Assembly: GCA_003290165.1 (NCBI GenBank)
Contig: QNQO01000685.1
Coordinates: 310,001 to 374,000, forward strand
Direction of reading: 5' to 3'
Origin: Berberis thunbergii
Taxonomy: Eukaryota; Streptophyta; Magnoliopsida; Ranunculales; Berberidaceae
Length of the DNA stretch: 64,000 nt
This document shows positions 48,496 through 59,039 of the stretch, in pieces. The position numbers and the translations under genes are program-made. The notes beneath the pieces were generated by a model that saw only the letters and a program-made list of their open reading frames with translations, made no database searches and was not told where the DNA came from. Position 1 is the first letter of the stretch. Each line of letters starts with the position of its first letter.

Positions 48496-49629
48496 TAGCC
48501 AAGTGCCAGTGCATTCTTAATGAATATCATTGCTTACCTCACACTTTTAGAGATTAAAAAAAACATTAGAGGTTCTTTTTATCCCCAAATTGTGCATTTG
48601 ACCACTCCTTCACAATGGTGAATGGAGTAAATTTTGTCATTTTGTATTTTCTTTACTACACCACAAATCCTCATTTATAGCATGCAAAAACTATTATAAC
48701 TGAATACGATAGCATTGTCAGAAACATTGTGTCATCCTACGCTATTAAAAGTCTGGCTCTATGATAGCGTTTTTGAACGTTATTAAAAGTGCTCTTTAAT
48801 AACATTTTTTGAATGTTGTGATAAATCCTGTAATAGTGTTTATAAAATGTGGTTATATACTTTTTTACGCTATTGTAACCCCTTTAATGACGCTTAGAAA
48901 ATGTTGTTATATAGTTTGTACACTGTTGTGACAATTATCTACAACAATTTTTAGAAAGTTGTTAATTAATTACACATGACACTTTAAAATGCTATTAAAA
49001 GTCTGGGAATTTTTTTTTGTTTTGCTCATTTGTTTTTAGCTTTAAGTATCATTTGCAATCTGTATCTGTTATTAAAATGTTATTAAAAAGTGAAACAGTA
49101 AATAAAATCCAACCATATAAAAGTACAATAGTAAATAGAATCCAAATGTACAAATTAAAATCTCATCAACAATAATATAATCCAACCAGGTATATAAAAG
49201 TGCAATTGTCAATATATGGTTCTTACAAAATAAGTCTCATCAACACGGTACATAGAATCCAAAATAAGTAAATACATGGTTCTTCATGTGTTGATGAACT
49301 CTATTTTCACGTCGGAAAAATATATCAAGAAGACAAGAAAAATATTAGTTAATGACAAGTTCAACATACTTGATGTGATAAAGATATTTTTATTAGATTA
49401 AAGATAGTTGAACTCAGCGCTAGAACATCAGGATCGCAAAGAGAAAAAGACTCCTACAAGCAAAAACAAAAAATACAACTTAGATGACGTGTTTGTATTG
49501 TATTGCATTACATTACATGAAAAGAAAAAAAAAATATATATATATATACAAAAAAAAAAAAAAAAATCCTGGCGTATCATGAGTTGCAACAAACAAAAAA
49601 GCAAAAATTTCACCCAATCCACACGGATT

Positions 49630-49800
49630 TTCTGGAGATAAGAGGAAAGAAAAGAATTCTCATTACTAATATCTCAAAGGCTCAAACCAAATTAATATGA
49701 AAAACGATACATTACTAATATCTCAAAGGCTCAAAGGCTCACCCAATTCACTCAAATGAAAAACGAGATAAGAGGAAAGAAAAGAATTCTCATTGGAGAA
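49630..49800. repeat. Nested direct repeats inside the CACTA element
   Basis: GATAAGAGGAAAGAAAAGAA plus TTCTCATT occurs at about 49637 and again at about 49767. Between them ATTACTAATATCTCAAAGGC is also present twice. These are local duplications of internal sequence. Confidence 0.8.
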
Positions 49801-50808
49801 AATCTCCAATTTGAAGACTGTCAAAATATAAGTTCAAACTACTAACAATATGAGTTTTTTTTTTAACAAACAACTATACCACACAAGAAGATTAAATTGG
49901 ATAAAAAAGAACCTTAAAAAGAAACTTGTTTAACCATGAAATCATAGCACACAACTGTTAACATATAAGTTACAAAATTCAATGGATAATTGTTTAGAAA
50001 TATATAATATATATGCATTATTAAAGCTATTTAATCTCAATAAACTACAACCCGAGTGATATCTCAGTGAAGAAGAACTTAAAGAATACAAAAAACTAAA
50101 ACCTGAGTGCTATCTGGTGCATTTTGCTTAATTAAAAAAATTGAATCTAAATAAATGAAGAACCTGTGCAACAATAAATAAATAAATAGAATGTGTTTGC
50201 AAAGTACCTGATTCATGAACAAATGACTGTCAGCATGTGAGGGGGTGGACAGGCTTGATAATATCATAATGAATAGTGTTGGGTGCTTTCATTGAAGCAG
50301 GTAAACCATGTTAAACAGCATACACCATCTTGCAAGATGTCTTTTAGTAGTTTCTCAATTTTCGACTAAATTGTTTAATGGGGCAGTTAAATTCAATGCA
50401 TATGCAGTCCTTTCAGAGTTGCAATCACTTAAAATCTGCTAACATCACTAATTATATGAATTCAACTTGAACTCCCTTAAGAAAAAAGATGTTCAAGAAC
50501 AAAGTGAAAACAACTTAATGGACCAATTTGAAATGCCTTTCATGATTGCATTCCACAAAACAATTCTGACAAGATTATTTGAGAATTGATTATGTTCCTA
50601 CATATCAATGTTCCATAGTTTCCTAAAAATGGTCAATTGTAAAATACCAGGATTCCTTTATGGACTTAGTTGCTGAATAATTGGATTATTTTCATGGATT
50701 TTCTACAGTGTTGCATTTGGGGCCCATCCACCTTAAGCAAAAGATTTGTAAAACTACTTACTTATTCACTGGAGCATACATAACCTTTGGCTAAATATCA
50801 GTGTTCTA

Positions 50809-51442
50809 AAAATCGGCCTGGGCGGTCGCCTAGGCGCTAGAAAGTGGAAAACCGCCCAGATTAATGGCTGGGCGGGTCTAGGCGGGTCTGGGGCGGGATC
50901 TAGGCGGTCTAGTCGGCCTAGGCGGCTTAGGCGGGGTCTAGGCGGTCTGGGCGATTTTTTTATTTTTATTTTTATTTTTTAATAAGGCTGATTGTGTTCT
51001 TATTTTATTTTTCTTTCCTATTTTTTAGAAATAAACTATTTAATTATTTTTTATTCAGTATATGTCTAAATATAGCAAATGATGATTACTCAATGGAATT
51101 CTCAAAGGATCTGCCGGTACCAATTTTACTAATGTAGATTTTATCAAAATAACTGAGGTTATTCATGCAATTTGAAGAAAAAATAAAAGATTACACAAAT
51201 TCAAATTTATATAAAGTACCCATCATGACCAATTTTAGTCATTTGAGTTTTAATAAATTTTGTTCACGATTGTTAATTTTTCATGTTTTTAAAATTTTTA
51301 TATGTATATTGGCATTAAATTGGATGTAATTGATAAGGTATTATGCTTAACTTTTATAAATTATTAAAGTTATAATACAAAACCTAAGACCGCTTAGGCA
51401 CCTGCCTAGGCCCCTAGGCGCTAGGCACCTGCTCGCCGCCCA
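50809..51442. mobile_element. TIR element with CCTAGGCG-rich ends, nested in the CACTA
   Basis: It begins at about CAGTGTTCTAAAAATCGG followed by about 140 bases of GGCGG/CCTAGGCGG words. After an AT-rich centre it ends in a mirror G+C-rich block (CCGCTTAGGC, CCTAGGCGCTAGG, CGCCGCCCAG at 51442). The inner inverted words CTGGGCGG match, but the right terminus lacks the TTCTAAAAATCGG complement, so that end is truncated or diverged. It is non-coding. Confidence 0.5.
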
Positions 51443-51471
51443 GATCAAACAAACAAACATAGAATCAAGAA

Positions 51472-51834
51472 TCAAAACATGAAAATCACCTTGAATCGCT
51501 TGGAGAGAAGAAACTGGGAGGCTTTGAATTCCTTGAGAATCTCAGAGTGAGACAGATCGAGATGCCTCTTGACCAAATCAGATATAGAGGAGACGAGATC
51601 CTTCATATTTGAGATCATCGTTAATGCTTTCTTGGAAGGAGATCTGGTGGTCAGAACAAATGTAGTTGTTGTGGTCACGGTCTTCTTCTTCGAGGCAGAG
51701 GTTTTGAATCCTTTCACACTGAAATCGAACGACGGCTTCAAAGGAGAGTTGTTGGAGATATGAGAGGTTTCAAGAAGGAGTGGAAAAGCCAGAAAGTTCG
51801 CGATCGTTTTCGCTGCTGATGATCTCTTCTTCAT
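51472..51834 (-). pseudogene. Host-like first exon captured by the CACTA element
   Basis: An intact minus-strand frame starts at ATG 51834 (MKKRSSAAKTIANFLAFPLL). It continues through SPSKKALTMISNMKDLVSSI and SDLVKRHLDLSHSEILKEFK, and reaches an exon-like end at ...FLLSKRF/AAG-GTGATT near 51482. Codon composition is much less AT-rich than the surroundings and there is no stop, unlike the other relics here. It resembles the first exon of an uncharacterised plant coiled-coil protein, but I could not name it or find later exons. Because it lies wholly within a bounded CACTA element, capture of a gene fragment is the simplest reading. It could instead be a gene into which the element's ends were misassigned. 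Confidence 0.5.
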
Positions 51835-52765
51835 CTTCGTTTCGCTTTGGGGAAGGGGAAGGAAGTGGTGGTGGTATTTAGAAGTGGAGATGACTAAACT
51901 TCATTCTTGCACACGAGATAAGAGACAGATACACGATTGGGTGATGTAGCAAAGGCGAGAAAGAGGAGAGGGAGAGGAAGAGATGCTAGCAAGAGGAGAG
52001 ATAAAGGTCGAGTGAAAAAAAAATTGGGGGCGCCAAAAAGCACGCCCGCGCTTTTCAATTTTAAAGTCTATTAAAAATTGAATTTTCATAGCATAATTGT
52101 GAAAAGTGTTGTTAGAAAATGCTATCTATAAGGATATGTGGTATAGTGCTTCTAAGAAAATAATAAACATTATTCTTAGAATTGTGATTTTTTTATAGGG
52201 GGCTGCTTTATTTCTCTACGCTTAAAATGGAGGGAGATAAAGGGGTGAATTTCTTCAACGTGTGAACTTATTCACGCTATGCAAACGTATTAGACGTAAA
52301 AAAATAAAATCAAACAAATAAACAAAAATAATAATAATAATAACAAAAAAAATAGAACATTTCCACCCCATGGGTAGATATGTATTTTGGCGTGGAAAAC
52401 TAATTTTTTTTTTACTTTCCACCCCATGAGTAGAGATTCTATTATGCATAATGTAGCGTACAATGGCTGAAAAGGAGAAGTAAAATGGAAGAAAAAAGAA
52501 AAACTACAATTTGTAAACAAGTTAGATCGGTTAAAGATTTTTCTTTAAGTCGATTGAAGTAGACACAAGCGAAAGAAGATGAGAGAGAATAAAGATGGTA
52601 TGTTTGATTTTTACTTTTGTGCAAACCAAAAAACAGGGAAAAGACAATCATAGAAATAAGATAAAGAGAGGAGTATGCTATCTTTGTTTCTTGGTTTAAC
52701 TAGAAAGTTAGTTAACTAACTGTGCTTTGAATCTCATTATGACATCTTTAACCATGTTCCCTAAA

Positions 52766-52882
52766 TTTGGTCAATGAGGTATTAGTTTAATTAGTAGACT
52801 TGGGGTGAATGATATCACAAGTCCATGATTTGAACCTTACCGGATGCATTTGGGGTGAGAGGAATTGAAGAAATAAAAAAAA
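52766..52882 (+). mobile_element. tRNA-derived SINE, 117 bp, with perfect 12-bp TSD
   Basis: ATGTTCCCTAAA flanks both sides (52754-52765 and 52883-52894). Inside are an A-box-like TTAGTTTAATTAGTAGAC, a B-box-like GATTTGAACCTT and a short A-rich tail AATAAAAAAAA. These features define a plant tRNA-type SINE transcribed by RNA polymerase III and mobilised by a LINE in trans. Confidence 0.8.
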
Positions 52883-53084
52883 ATGTTCCCTAAAATTATC
52901 TTTCAACTTTATAAATATATTTAAGTATTTTTACACGAATTAACAAAATTAACCACACATAAAAAAGTAAACCTTTATTAAAACAAGCTAATTGTAACTT
53001 TTATTTCCTATAACATGTCAAATAACAAAATGGAACAACATGGGGTGGCAATCAATCCATCACCTCCGAGACTACATCACTACT

Positions 53085-54165
53085 CTAATCCAATACTTTT
53101 TTATTATCATTCAAAGCCTTCAGTATATCATTGGCAACTTCTTGTGCATCTCTAGAAATCACCATTAGTCCTCTGCTTGAAAAGCCCACACAATACAAAC
53201 CATTCTTTCCCTTCCAATGATTTGGAAAACCACTAGCTCTTAGGCATTCCAACTTCATTAAGAAGATCATTACCACCCTACAAATCCAATCCAAATACTT
53301 GTTGAGATAAAAATGCCCTTTGTTTGGTTGTTCAAGACAACAATTTTTTAAATCACCATACTTGTTGAGTTTGCTCAGCGCCATTACTACATTGTCCACC
53401 CAATAACATGAAAATACATTTAATAGAAGTGTTCCAAGAAATACCAGTTCCTTGGTAAAACTATACCACGCCCAATATTAAGAATATATAATAAAGACAA
53501 ACCTTGATAAATGTGATTTAGTTAAAGAATATGCACAAATAAATATAAGTAATTAAATTAATAACTATGATCAATAAAGAATATGCACAAATCAAATATG
53601 TAATTGATTACAGATCAAAGTTAACTCAATGGTTAGAGCTTGGCGGATGGTATCACTAGGTCTTGGATTTGAACTCAGCCAGTGACACATTTATCAATTT
53701 ATGATGTGTTGACCAGTTCTGGTCTTTGATAGGTTATGGGTCTTGAAAATCCAGCTCGCCTTCTAAAAAAAAAAGATAATAATAACAAAGATTACCGGTC
53801 GTATCCAACCCAGGAATATTGGGCATGGTTCCCTTACTATTTTCTCTTGTTGCAACAACAAGGAACATAGTGATATATTCCTCTATCTCATTAGAGACTG
53901 TGTTCTTCACCACAATTTGCCATTTTCCATGATATATCCATCATAACTTAACAACCCTACAATATTTGGGACTTACATTAAAATAGGAGACATAATCATC
54001 CAAATATTGGATGAAATCATTCTTTGACACATAGGTGGATAAGTTTGAAAGGAATGAAATGTGAGGGAGTTGGCAGAATTGTTTTGCTAAATGGAGTTTA
54101 AGCCTTTCATAAAACTTATTCTACACAACAATCTTCTCTCTCGAGAACAATGTTGGGGATTGAAT
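53085..54165 (-). pseudogene. YUCCA-like flavin monooxygenase pseudogene (YUC10/11 type)
   Basis: Minus-strand pieces keep the family order. NIVLEREDCC (54160-54130) is followed by [17 protein letters not shown] and [20 protein letters not shown] (to about 53965). Next come IVVKNTVSNEIEEYITMFLV, then VATRENSKGTMPNIPGLD (to about 53795), then [10 protein letters not shown] and [11 protein letters not shown] (53399-53300), then [31 protein letters not shown] and a C-terminal helix ending at 53085. YUCCAs convert indole-3-pyruvate to auxin. Missing here are the FAD-binding start, the GCGNSG NADPH-binding exon and other exons. Stops and shifts are present, and a SINE (53610-53790) is inserted between exons. 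It is non-functional. Confidence 0.8.
53610..53792 (+). mobile_element. Second tRNA-derived SINE, inside the YUCCA pseudogene
   Basis: An A-box-like AACTCAATGGTTAGAGCTTG (53622-53641) and B-box-like GGATTTGAACTC (53665-53676) have normal tRNA spacing. About 85 bases of unrelated body follow, ending in AAAAAAAAAAGATAATAATA. Short GATTAC words lie on both sides (about 53606 and 53789), but the duplication is not convincing. It is related in layout but not identical to the SINE at 52766. Confidence 0.65.
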
Positions 54166-54359
54166 GAAGGTTTAAGCATGCAGAGGTTTAGCAACAATCT
54201 CAATTATTAATGTTGGGACAATGATAAAGCTCAAGGTCAAATTAAGGTACTCAATACAACATTAAATGATTATTGATTTCTATTAAATATGCTAGAACAA
54301 TCTCAATTATTAGTTAATTATTGTGTTAATATTACTAGGTTGTACCAACAGTATGACAT

Positions 54360-54610
54360 GTTGATGGAAACAATGTTACATTTGCAAATGGTGATGTGCA
54401 TCATTTTGAAGCTATAATATTTGCAACAGGCTCCCAAAGCACTATACGCCATTGGCTTAAGGTACATACTATTTGATTTTATATCAGGATCATTAACTCA
54501 TCCCAAAAGTTATTGAATTTATGCTTACAGGTATCTCTTGATTGCATTTGTAGAGTGGTGATGATCTTATTAATGAAGTTGGAATGCCTAATAGTAGTGT
54601 TAGCCCATCT
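54360..54610 (+). pseudogene. Second YUCCA-like fragment, opposite orientation
   Basis: The exon at 54360-54461 encodes VDGNNVTFANGDVHHFEAII and FATGSQSTIRHWLK, with a donor AAG/GTACAT. The next exon, after acceptor TTTGTAG (54552), encodes SGDDLINEVGMPN and then breaks. Both match YUC10/11-type proteins (the ATGY motif reads ATGS). The GDDLxNEVGMP exon also exists in the minus-strand copy, so there are at least two YUCCA-derived copies here. Intron structure is preserved, so it is genomic, not retroposed. Confidence 0.7.
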
Positions 54611-54691
54611 ATACAAGTGCTCATGTAAAAATGTGTAGCACTAAAAGTGGATGTGATGCATTGATTGTCTAGCCCATATGATTCATATTGG

Positions 54692-57261
54692 ACATTTTTT
54701 TAAAAAGCGAGCTGGGGTTTTTAGGATCCCCAAACCTTATATTAATAAAAAAAAGTTGATGATAAAGTTTACAATCGCTTACACGTTCACTTATTTCATC
54801 ATCTACAAAACAATAAACTTGCTTCAAAGCTTTAACAAAGAACCTAATTAGTTTTAGCTTCACCGTCTCCAGGTTAGGGAGTAACCTTGCAAAGTGTTCT
54901 GCTACTAAAGTGGTTGCATGACAGACGTGCCATAACTTTTCTTCCTCGTGATTATCAATCAATCCTTTAAGCACTCTCATGACTTGATTTACACTTAATG
55001 TGGGTCTCAGGATGTATGAGAAGTCGTCGTAAAGAATCGATACACAATGAATCATGATATAGAAACCATTGAATGCAAGCACTAATCTAGCATCCCTACA
55101 AGGTTCAAATAAGCATTTGCATTCTACCTGTATTATCATCATCAGTTACCTGAATTTTGGATTTGTCTTTTTGCTTCGAGAAGACCTTCGAGGAACATAT
55201 TCCGTGGGAGGTTGTATTGTGGTAACCTCATGTTCTTCTTCAATAGTGTTTGGCCCCACCTTTACTGTTTTCGCTTCAAGCATGCTTTTAACTTCGGTGA
55301 CCAATGCATCCCTGCCTATTTTTGCAATTTCTGAATTCAAAACACTGATGACTTGGGGTGTTAGCCAATCCATGGGCACTGTTGGATCTTCCCCCATTTT
55401 CCCCCAATTATCTCTTGTCTTACTTCAGGAAATGTAGAAGTTGGTTTTGAGGTTGCATCAACCTCTTCACTGCATATTTCCTCACTTTCTTTTATTGCGT
55501 CTTGGCCCTGTTCTCGGTTATCTTTGGGATATGTACCCCTAGTTCCACGCCTACCAGCTTATTTGTGATGGGAGAAGCAGAGCGTATCTGATTAGTGTTG
55601 AGCAATTCATGCTCACCATTTTGACACTCCGACTCTGGTTGTTGATACCCCAATGCAGGTTGAAAATGTTGTGCCCTAGACTGTGTCCCAGAGACCGTAA
55701 GGATCAACTCATCACCTGCCTGGGGGGCTCGAAGTCCCTCTCTCTGTAATATCTTAATTTGGCTGGTTTCAATACTTGTATTCACATCTTCAAACTCAAG
55801 ACTTGTCGTCCCCGGGCTGCCTAGATCATCATGATTAGTTGGGTCTCCTTGCTTCACTTTTTCAATCTCACTAGCTGTGTATCTTGCCTCTTGAAGGCCT
55901 TCCTTTGTTGTTTCTTGTATGAATATGTCACTGGCGGTAGCCTTTCTTTACTAGCCGAATTTTTTTTTGTTTGATTACTCTCATCTTCAACATTATCTCT
56001 CGTAAGCATCTCAAACTTGTTCGACAACAATAAATTCATTGGCTCTTTGGCCACTGTTTTATCCGCACCCACACCCTCCTTGGTTTCCTCCCCCATATTA
56101 TTTTTTGCACCACTCGTGCCAACCTCTGATTTTGTAACTTTATTTTTATGAGCCATTAGAACATATTGCTGTTTGACAACTTTAGCTTCCATTTTTTGTT
56201 TTTCATTCTTCTTTTCGTTTACCACATGGGATGCTTTCTCATTGCCCTTGAGACCTAACGTTTTCCTGCAAAATTCCTCCTGATGCCCTAGCATAGAACA
56301 ATAATCACAATATTTGAACCCTGGGTATTCAATTTTCTGCCAAAAGCCCCTATTGTTAGCCCTGTCTATCCAAATTCTATTAGGTAGCTTATCTGCCAAA
56401 GACATCTCCAAACAAACACGAGCAGAACCCGGGCATGATAAACAACGAGTATGATCATCCATGCGCAAAACACCAACCAAAGAGTTCACAATTGCTTTCA
56501 AAAGAGGAGGATGAAATAAATGCAAAGGCAAGTTAGGCAACTCCACCCATAATGGAACTGATATCGGATCTGCTTTCAGACTGAAACCATCGTGCCAGCG
56601 AAAAGCTTTGAATCTAACTCCACGAATCAAGAAGGAATCACTCGAGAGGACTTTCTTTGCTTCCACCTCGGATTGAAGACGGACTAAAACATGACGTTGA
56701 TCAAGTAATCCTAATGAGAAATCTCCTAGGATACCCCAAGTTCTGTGAATCAAATCCCGAATATCTTCCAAAGTTGGCCCGTAGCTAGAAAACTTTACAA
56801 CAATCGCATGCTTATCCATGAACGCTTATCCACTTACTTCATCCGATGCCGTAATCCCAATTGCCCACTCCCCATCTTTTCGGAATCTAGTCTCCTCAAC
56901 ATGCGTATCCATAGTTTCCTCTACCAAATTTTTTTTCCGAGGATTTGGGCAAAAGAAGGCTTGGGAGCCCCTTCGATCCCTTGATTCCCCACCATGGGGG
57001 AAGTTATGTTGGCGGCTGGAGGCGTTGTCATACCTTTCAAGAGAAAAGCCTAAAAAAGGCCTACACCTTGCAATAGCCAAAAAGGAAGGACCAAGCAGCA
57101 TAACCAACCAGCAGCACACGCATGACCAACCAGGTGACGGACAGGAACGACCAGTAGAGTGCGTCGTCCTGTCATGGTGGCGCCAAGCTTGACGGCGGCT
57201 TAGGAGCGGTGCTTTCCTAGGTTTATCTTGCTGAAACCTAGCCGCCACTCTACGAGAGACT
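54692..57261 (-). mobile_element. RT-less LINE-like retroposon encoding DUF4283/CCHC protein, copy 1
   Basis: The 2570-bp unit is flanked by direct repeats TAATTTATATTGG (57262-57274) and TGATTCATATTGG (54679-54691), 11 of 13 identical. Read on the minus strand it has a 5' leader (AGTGGCGGCTAGGTTTCAGC), an ORF1-type coding region, a long 3' region and a short A-rich end. No reverse transcriptase or endonuclease is present. It matches the plus-strand copy at 59314-62412 along its length. Confidence 0.8.
55854..56819 (-). CDS. DUF4283 plus CCHC zinc-knuckle protein (L1 ORF1-like), copy 1
   Basis: 321 codons from ATG 56819. Residues 1-120 form a DUF4283 domain (MDKHAIVVKFSSYGPTLEDI, IHRTWGILGDFSLGLLD, FKAFRWHDGFSLKADPISVP). 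A C-x2-C-x4-H-x4-C knuckle follows at C171, C174, H179, C184, then a Lys/Glu-rich tail. In plants this pair is the nucleic-acid-binding ORF1 protein of L1 LINEs. Against the sister copy, one base is missing near 55944, so the last residues (LPPVTYSYKKQQRK onward) are out of frame; the ancestral frame continues in pieces at 55492-55857 and 55146-55397. It is a transposon gene, not a host gene. Confidence 0.75.
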   Translation of the reverse strand: MDKHAIVVKFSSYGPTLEDIRDLIHRTWGILGDFSLGLLDQRHVLVRLQSEVEAKKVLSSDSFLIRGVRFKAFRWHDGFSLKADPISVPLWVELPNLPLHLFHPPLLKAIVNSLVGVLRMDDHTRCLSCPGSARVCLEMSLADKLPNRIWIDRANNRGFWQKIEYPGFKYCDYCSMLGHQEEFCRKTLGLKGNEKASHVVNEKKNEKQKMEAKVVKQQYVLMAHKNKVTKSEVGTSGAKNNMGEETKEGVGADKTVAKEPMNLLLSNKFEMLTRDNVEDESNQTKKNSASKERLPPVTYSYKKQQRKAFKRQDTQLVRLKK

Positions 57262-57272
57262 TAATTTATATT

Positions 57273-57633
57273 GGTTGTTACTATGTGCACCACACCCTAA
57301 TTCTAAATTACCCCGCCATTAAATACCCTAAATATCTCATTTATGCTCAATTTGGAGCTAGAATGAGGTAGATTTTCTGACCTCTAGCTCTCGGCTGGCA
57401 ACACTTCTTCCCACCTTTCTCTCAGTTTGTTCAACCTCCTTCTCTCATCTCTTCTTCCCTCAACCATCATTTTCTTCATTTTTTATTTTTTGAGATTATG
57501 AGTTTAGAGTTTGAAAGATTTTTCGGTTGATTTAGTGTTGAAGAAAGTGAGTATGGATAGGAAACACAAACAAAAAAAAAAAAAAACGAAGATAAAAAAC
57601 CAAAATGAAATTAAAACGAAAATAACGAATTTA

Positions 57634-57693
<60 letters not shown>

Positions 57694-58327
57694 TTATTGG
57701 CAAAACAATGAATCATGTGAGATTAAGGCATAATATCACATCCAATGTTGCAAGATTAAGCCACAATCTCGCAACATGAATTGCACTTGGGTAAAAAGCA
57801 TAAAATTGCTACTAGTATGAAGTCATGAGAGATTAACGCTTAATAACATATGCTGCGAGATTAAGCTCAGACTCGCAAGATTCGTTGATTCAACAATTCA
57901 TATATATATATATATATTTAATTTGTTATTCTGTTGTTTATTAATTTTTATTTTATTTTTTTGCCTTCGTTTCAGTTGGTTTATGTTTGTGTTTCATTTT
58001 CATTATCACTTTCTTCATCTCTAAATCACCTACAAATCTTCAAACACCAAAGTTCTAAGTCCAAAAGAGTTTAAAAAAATGGAGAAAGAAGATGTTTGGG
58101 GAATGAGATATGAGATAAAAGGTTCAAGGGAGGTCGAGCAAATCAAAAGATAGGTTGAGAGACGCAAGACAAGTGTTGCCAGCACAGAAAGGTCAAAGAA
58201 TCTAGCTCATTCTCGCTCAAAATCGAGCAAAAATGAATGAGGGTTGGGCTATTTAATGATGTTGTTACTGACAACCAAGTGTGGTGGTGCTTGAAAGTGG
58301 AATTGGTGAGTGTGCATAGTAACAACC
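57273..58327. mobile_element. TIR element of about 1.05 kb (MULE- or hAT-like), between the two retroposons
   Basis: Left end GGTTGTTACTATG (57273) and right end CATAGTAACAACC (ending 58327) are inverted repeats. Similarity continues inward for about 150 bases (AGCTAGAATGAG, TGGCAACACTT, TCAACC words on both arms). Flanks TTTATATT and TTTATATA (57265-57272, 58328-58335) agree in seven of eight bases. The interior contains the TTA microsatellite and no protein. The superfamily is undecided. Confidence 0.6.
57634..57693. repeat. (TTA)n microsatellite, about 20 units
   Basis: Uninterrupted ATT/TTA repeats. They create poly-isoleucine open frames on both strands that are not genes. Confidence 0.95.
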
Positions 58328-58365
58328 TTTATATAATGTTATTAGTTTCCTGGGGCAATTTTTTT

Positions 58366-58510
58366 AGAGAGTTGAGCCCGAACAATCAGGCCCTCGCCAA
58401 GTCAGCCCAATACCATCCATCATCCTAGAGATTGAGCCATTTCCAGCATCTCTAGGATGATGGATGGTATTGGCCTGGCCTGGCGCGGGCCTGGCTCTCT
58501 GGAGTTTTTG
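58366..58510. repeat. Foldback (hairpin) element, copy 2, perfect 26-bp stem
   Basis: 58407-58432 and 58448-58473 are perfect inverted repeats of 26 nt around a 15-nt loop. The outer arms (GAGAGTTGAGCCCG at left, CGGGCCTGGCTCTC at right) extend the pairing imperfectly to about 60 bp. The core matches the hairpin at 22838-22965. A transcript from either strand would fold like a microRNA precursor, but there is no evidence of expression. Confidence 0.8.
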
Positions 58511-58946
58511 TTCTTAGGGTGTGTTTTATTGCCTGAAAAAGAAAAAAAATCTCGAGCAAAATAATTTTTCTGAAGTTTAGTTGCAAAACTTGAGCTGGAA
58601 AATTTTGTCAAATCATAGCTTTTTCTTCCATTGTTGGCGGGAAAATTTTGCTTAGCTCCCCTCAAAGCAAATTTTTCCGTGAAAAGTTTTCTCAAGAAAA
58701 TGTGGCAGCCTTGCAACTAAACATACAGTCAATTTTGTTTAGTTGTTGACATTTTCATATTTGGTTTAACAATGCGCATAGGAAGAAACCCTAAATATTT
58801 GTGGGGTTGAGGGACAATTCGATTCAGTTCTCAAATATATTTTCAATTCATTTCGCTTTATTTATTTGTTGACAGGGGTTTTCTGCTATAAAAGGATAGT
58901 TAATGGACATATTAGGACATTTCGAGGCTTGACTCAATCTAAAATT

Positions 58947-58951
58947 TTATT

Positions 58952-59037
<86 letters not shown>
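58947..59037. repeat. TTAT/TTA microsatellite
   Basis: A short TTAT repeat leads into about 25 TTA units with one GTT interruption. It gives rise to meaningless poly-Leu and poly-Ile frames. Confidence 0.95.

Positions 59038-59039
<2 letters not shown>

Larger units (their letters stand above)
48654..52148. mobile_element. Complete non-autonomous CACTA (En/Spm) element, 3495 bp, with 3-bp TSD
   Basis: The left terminus TACTACACCACAAATCCT (48654) and the right terminus, read inwards as CACTATACCACATATCCT (52148), form inverted repeats that stay similar for about 30 bases, to a shared ATAGCAT. CTT flanks both sides (48651-48653 and 52149-52151), the 3-bp duplication of CACTA elements. Subterminal repeats of CTATTAAAAGT and GTTGTTATATA words follow inside the left end. 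No TNPA or TNPD transposase was recognised. The interior instead holds an exon-like host-type reading frame (51472-51834) and a nested TIR element (50809-51442). Confidence 0.85.

Noticed and set aside
53622..53676. A possible functional tRNA gene
   Set aside because: A- and B-box-like words are present, but no cloverleaf can be drawn and an A-rich tail follows; it is a SINE.
54669..55142. 157-codon minus-strand frame as a host gene
   Set aside because: It lies in the 3' region of retroposon copy 1, begins without family similarity, and the sister copy has stops and shifts in the same frame.
57504..57716. Poly-isoleucine open frames over 57.5-57.7 kb on both strands
   Set aside because: They are produced by the TTA microsatellite and have no other content.
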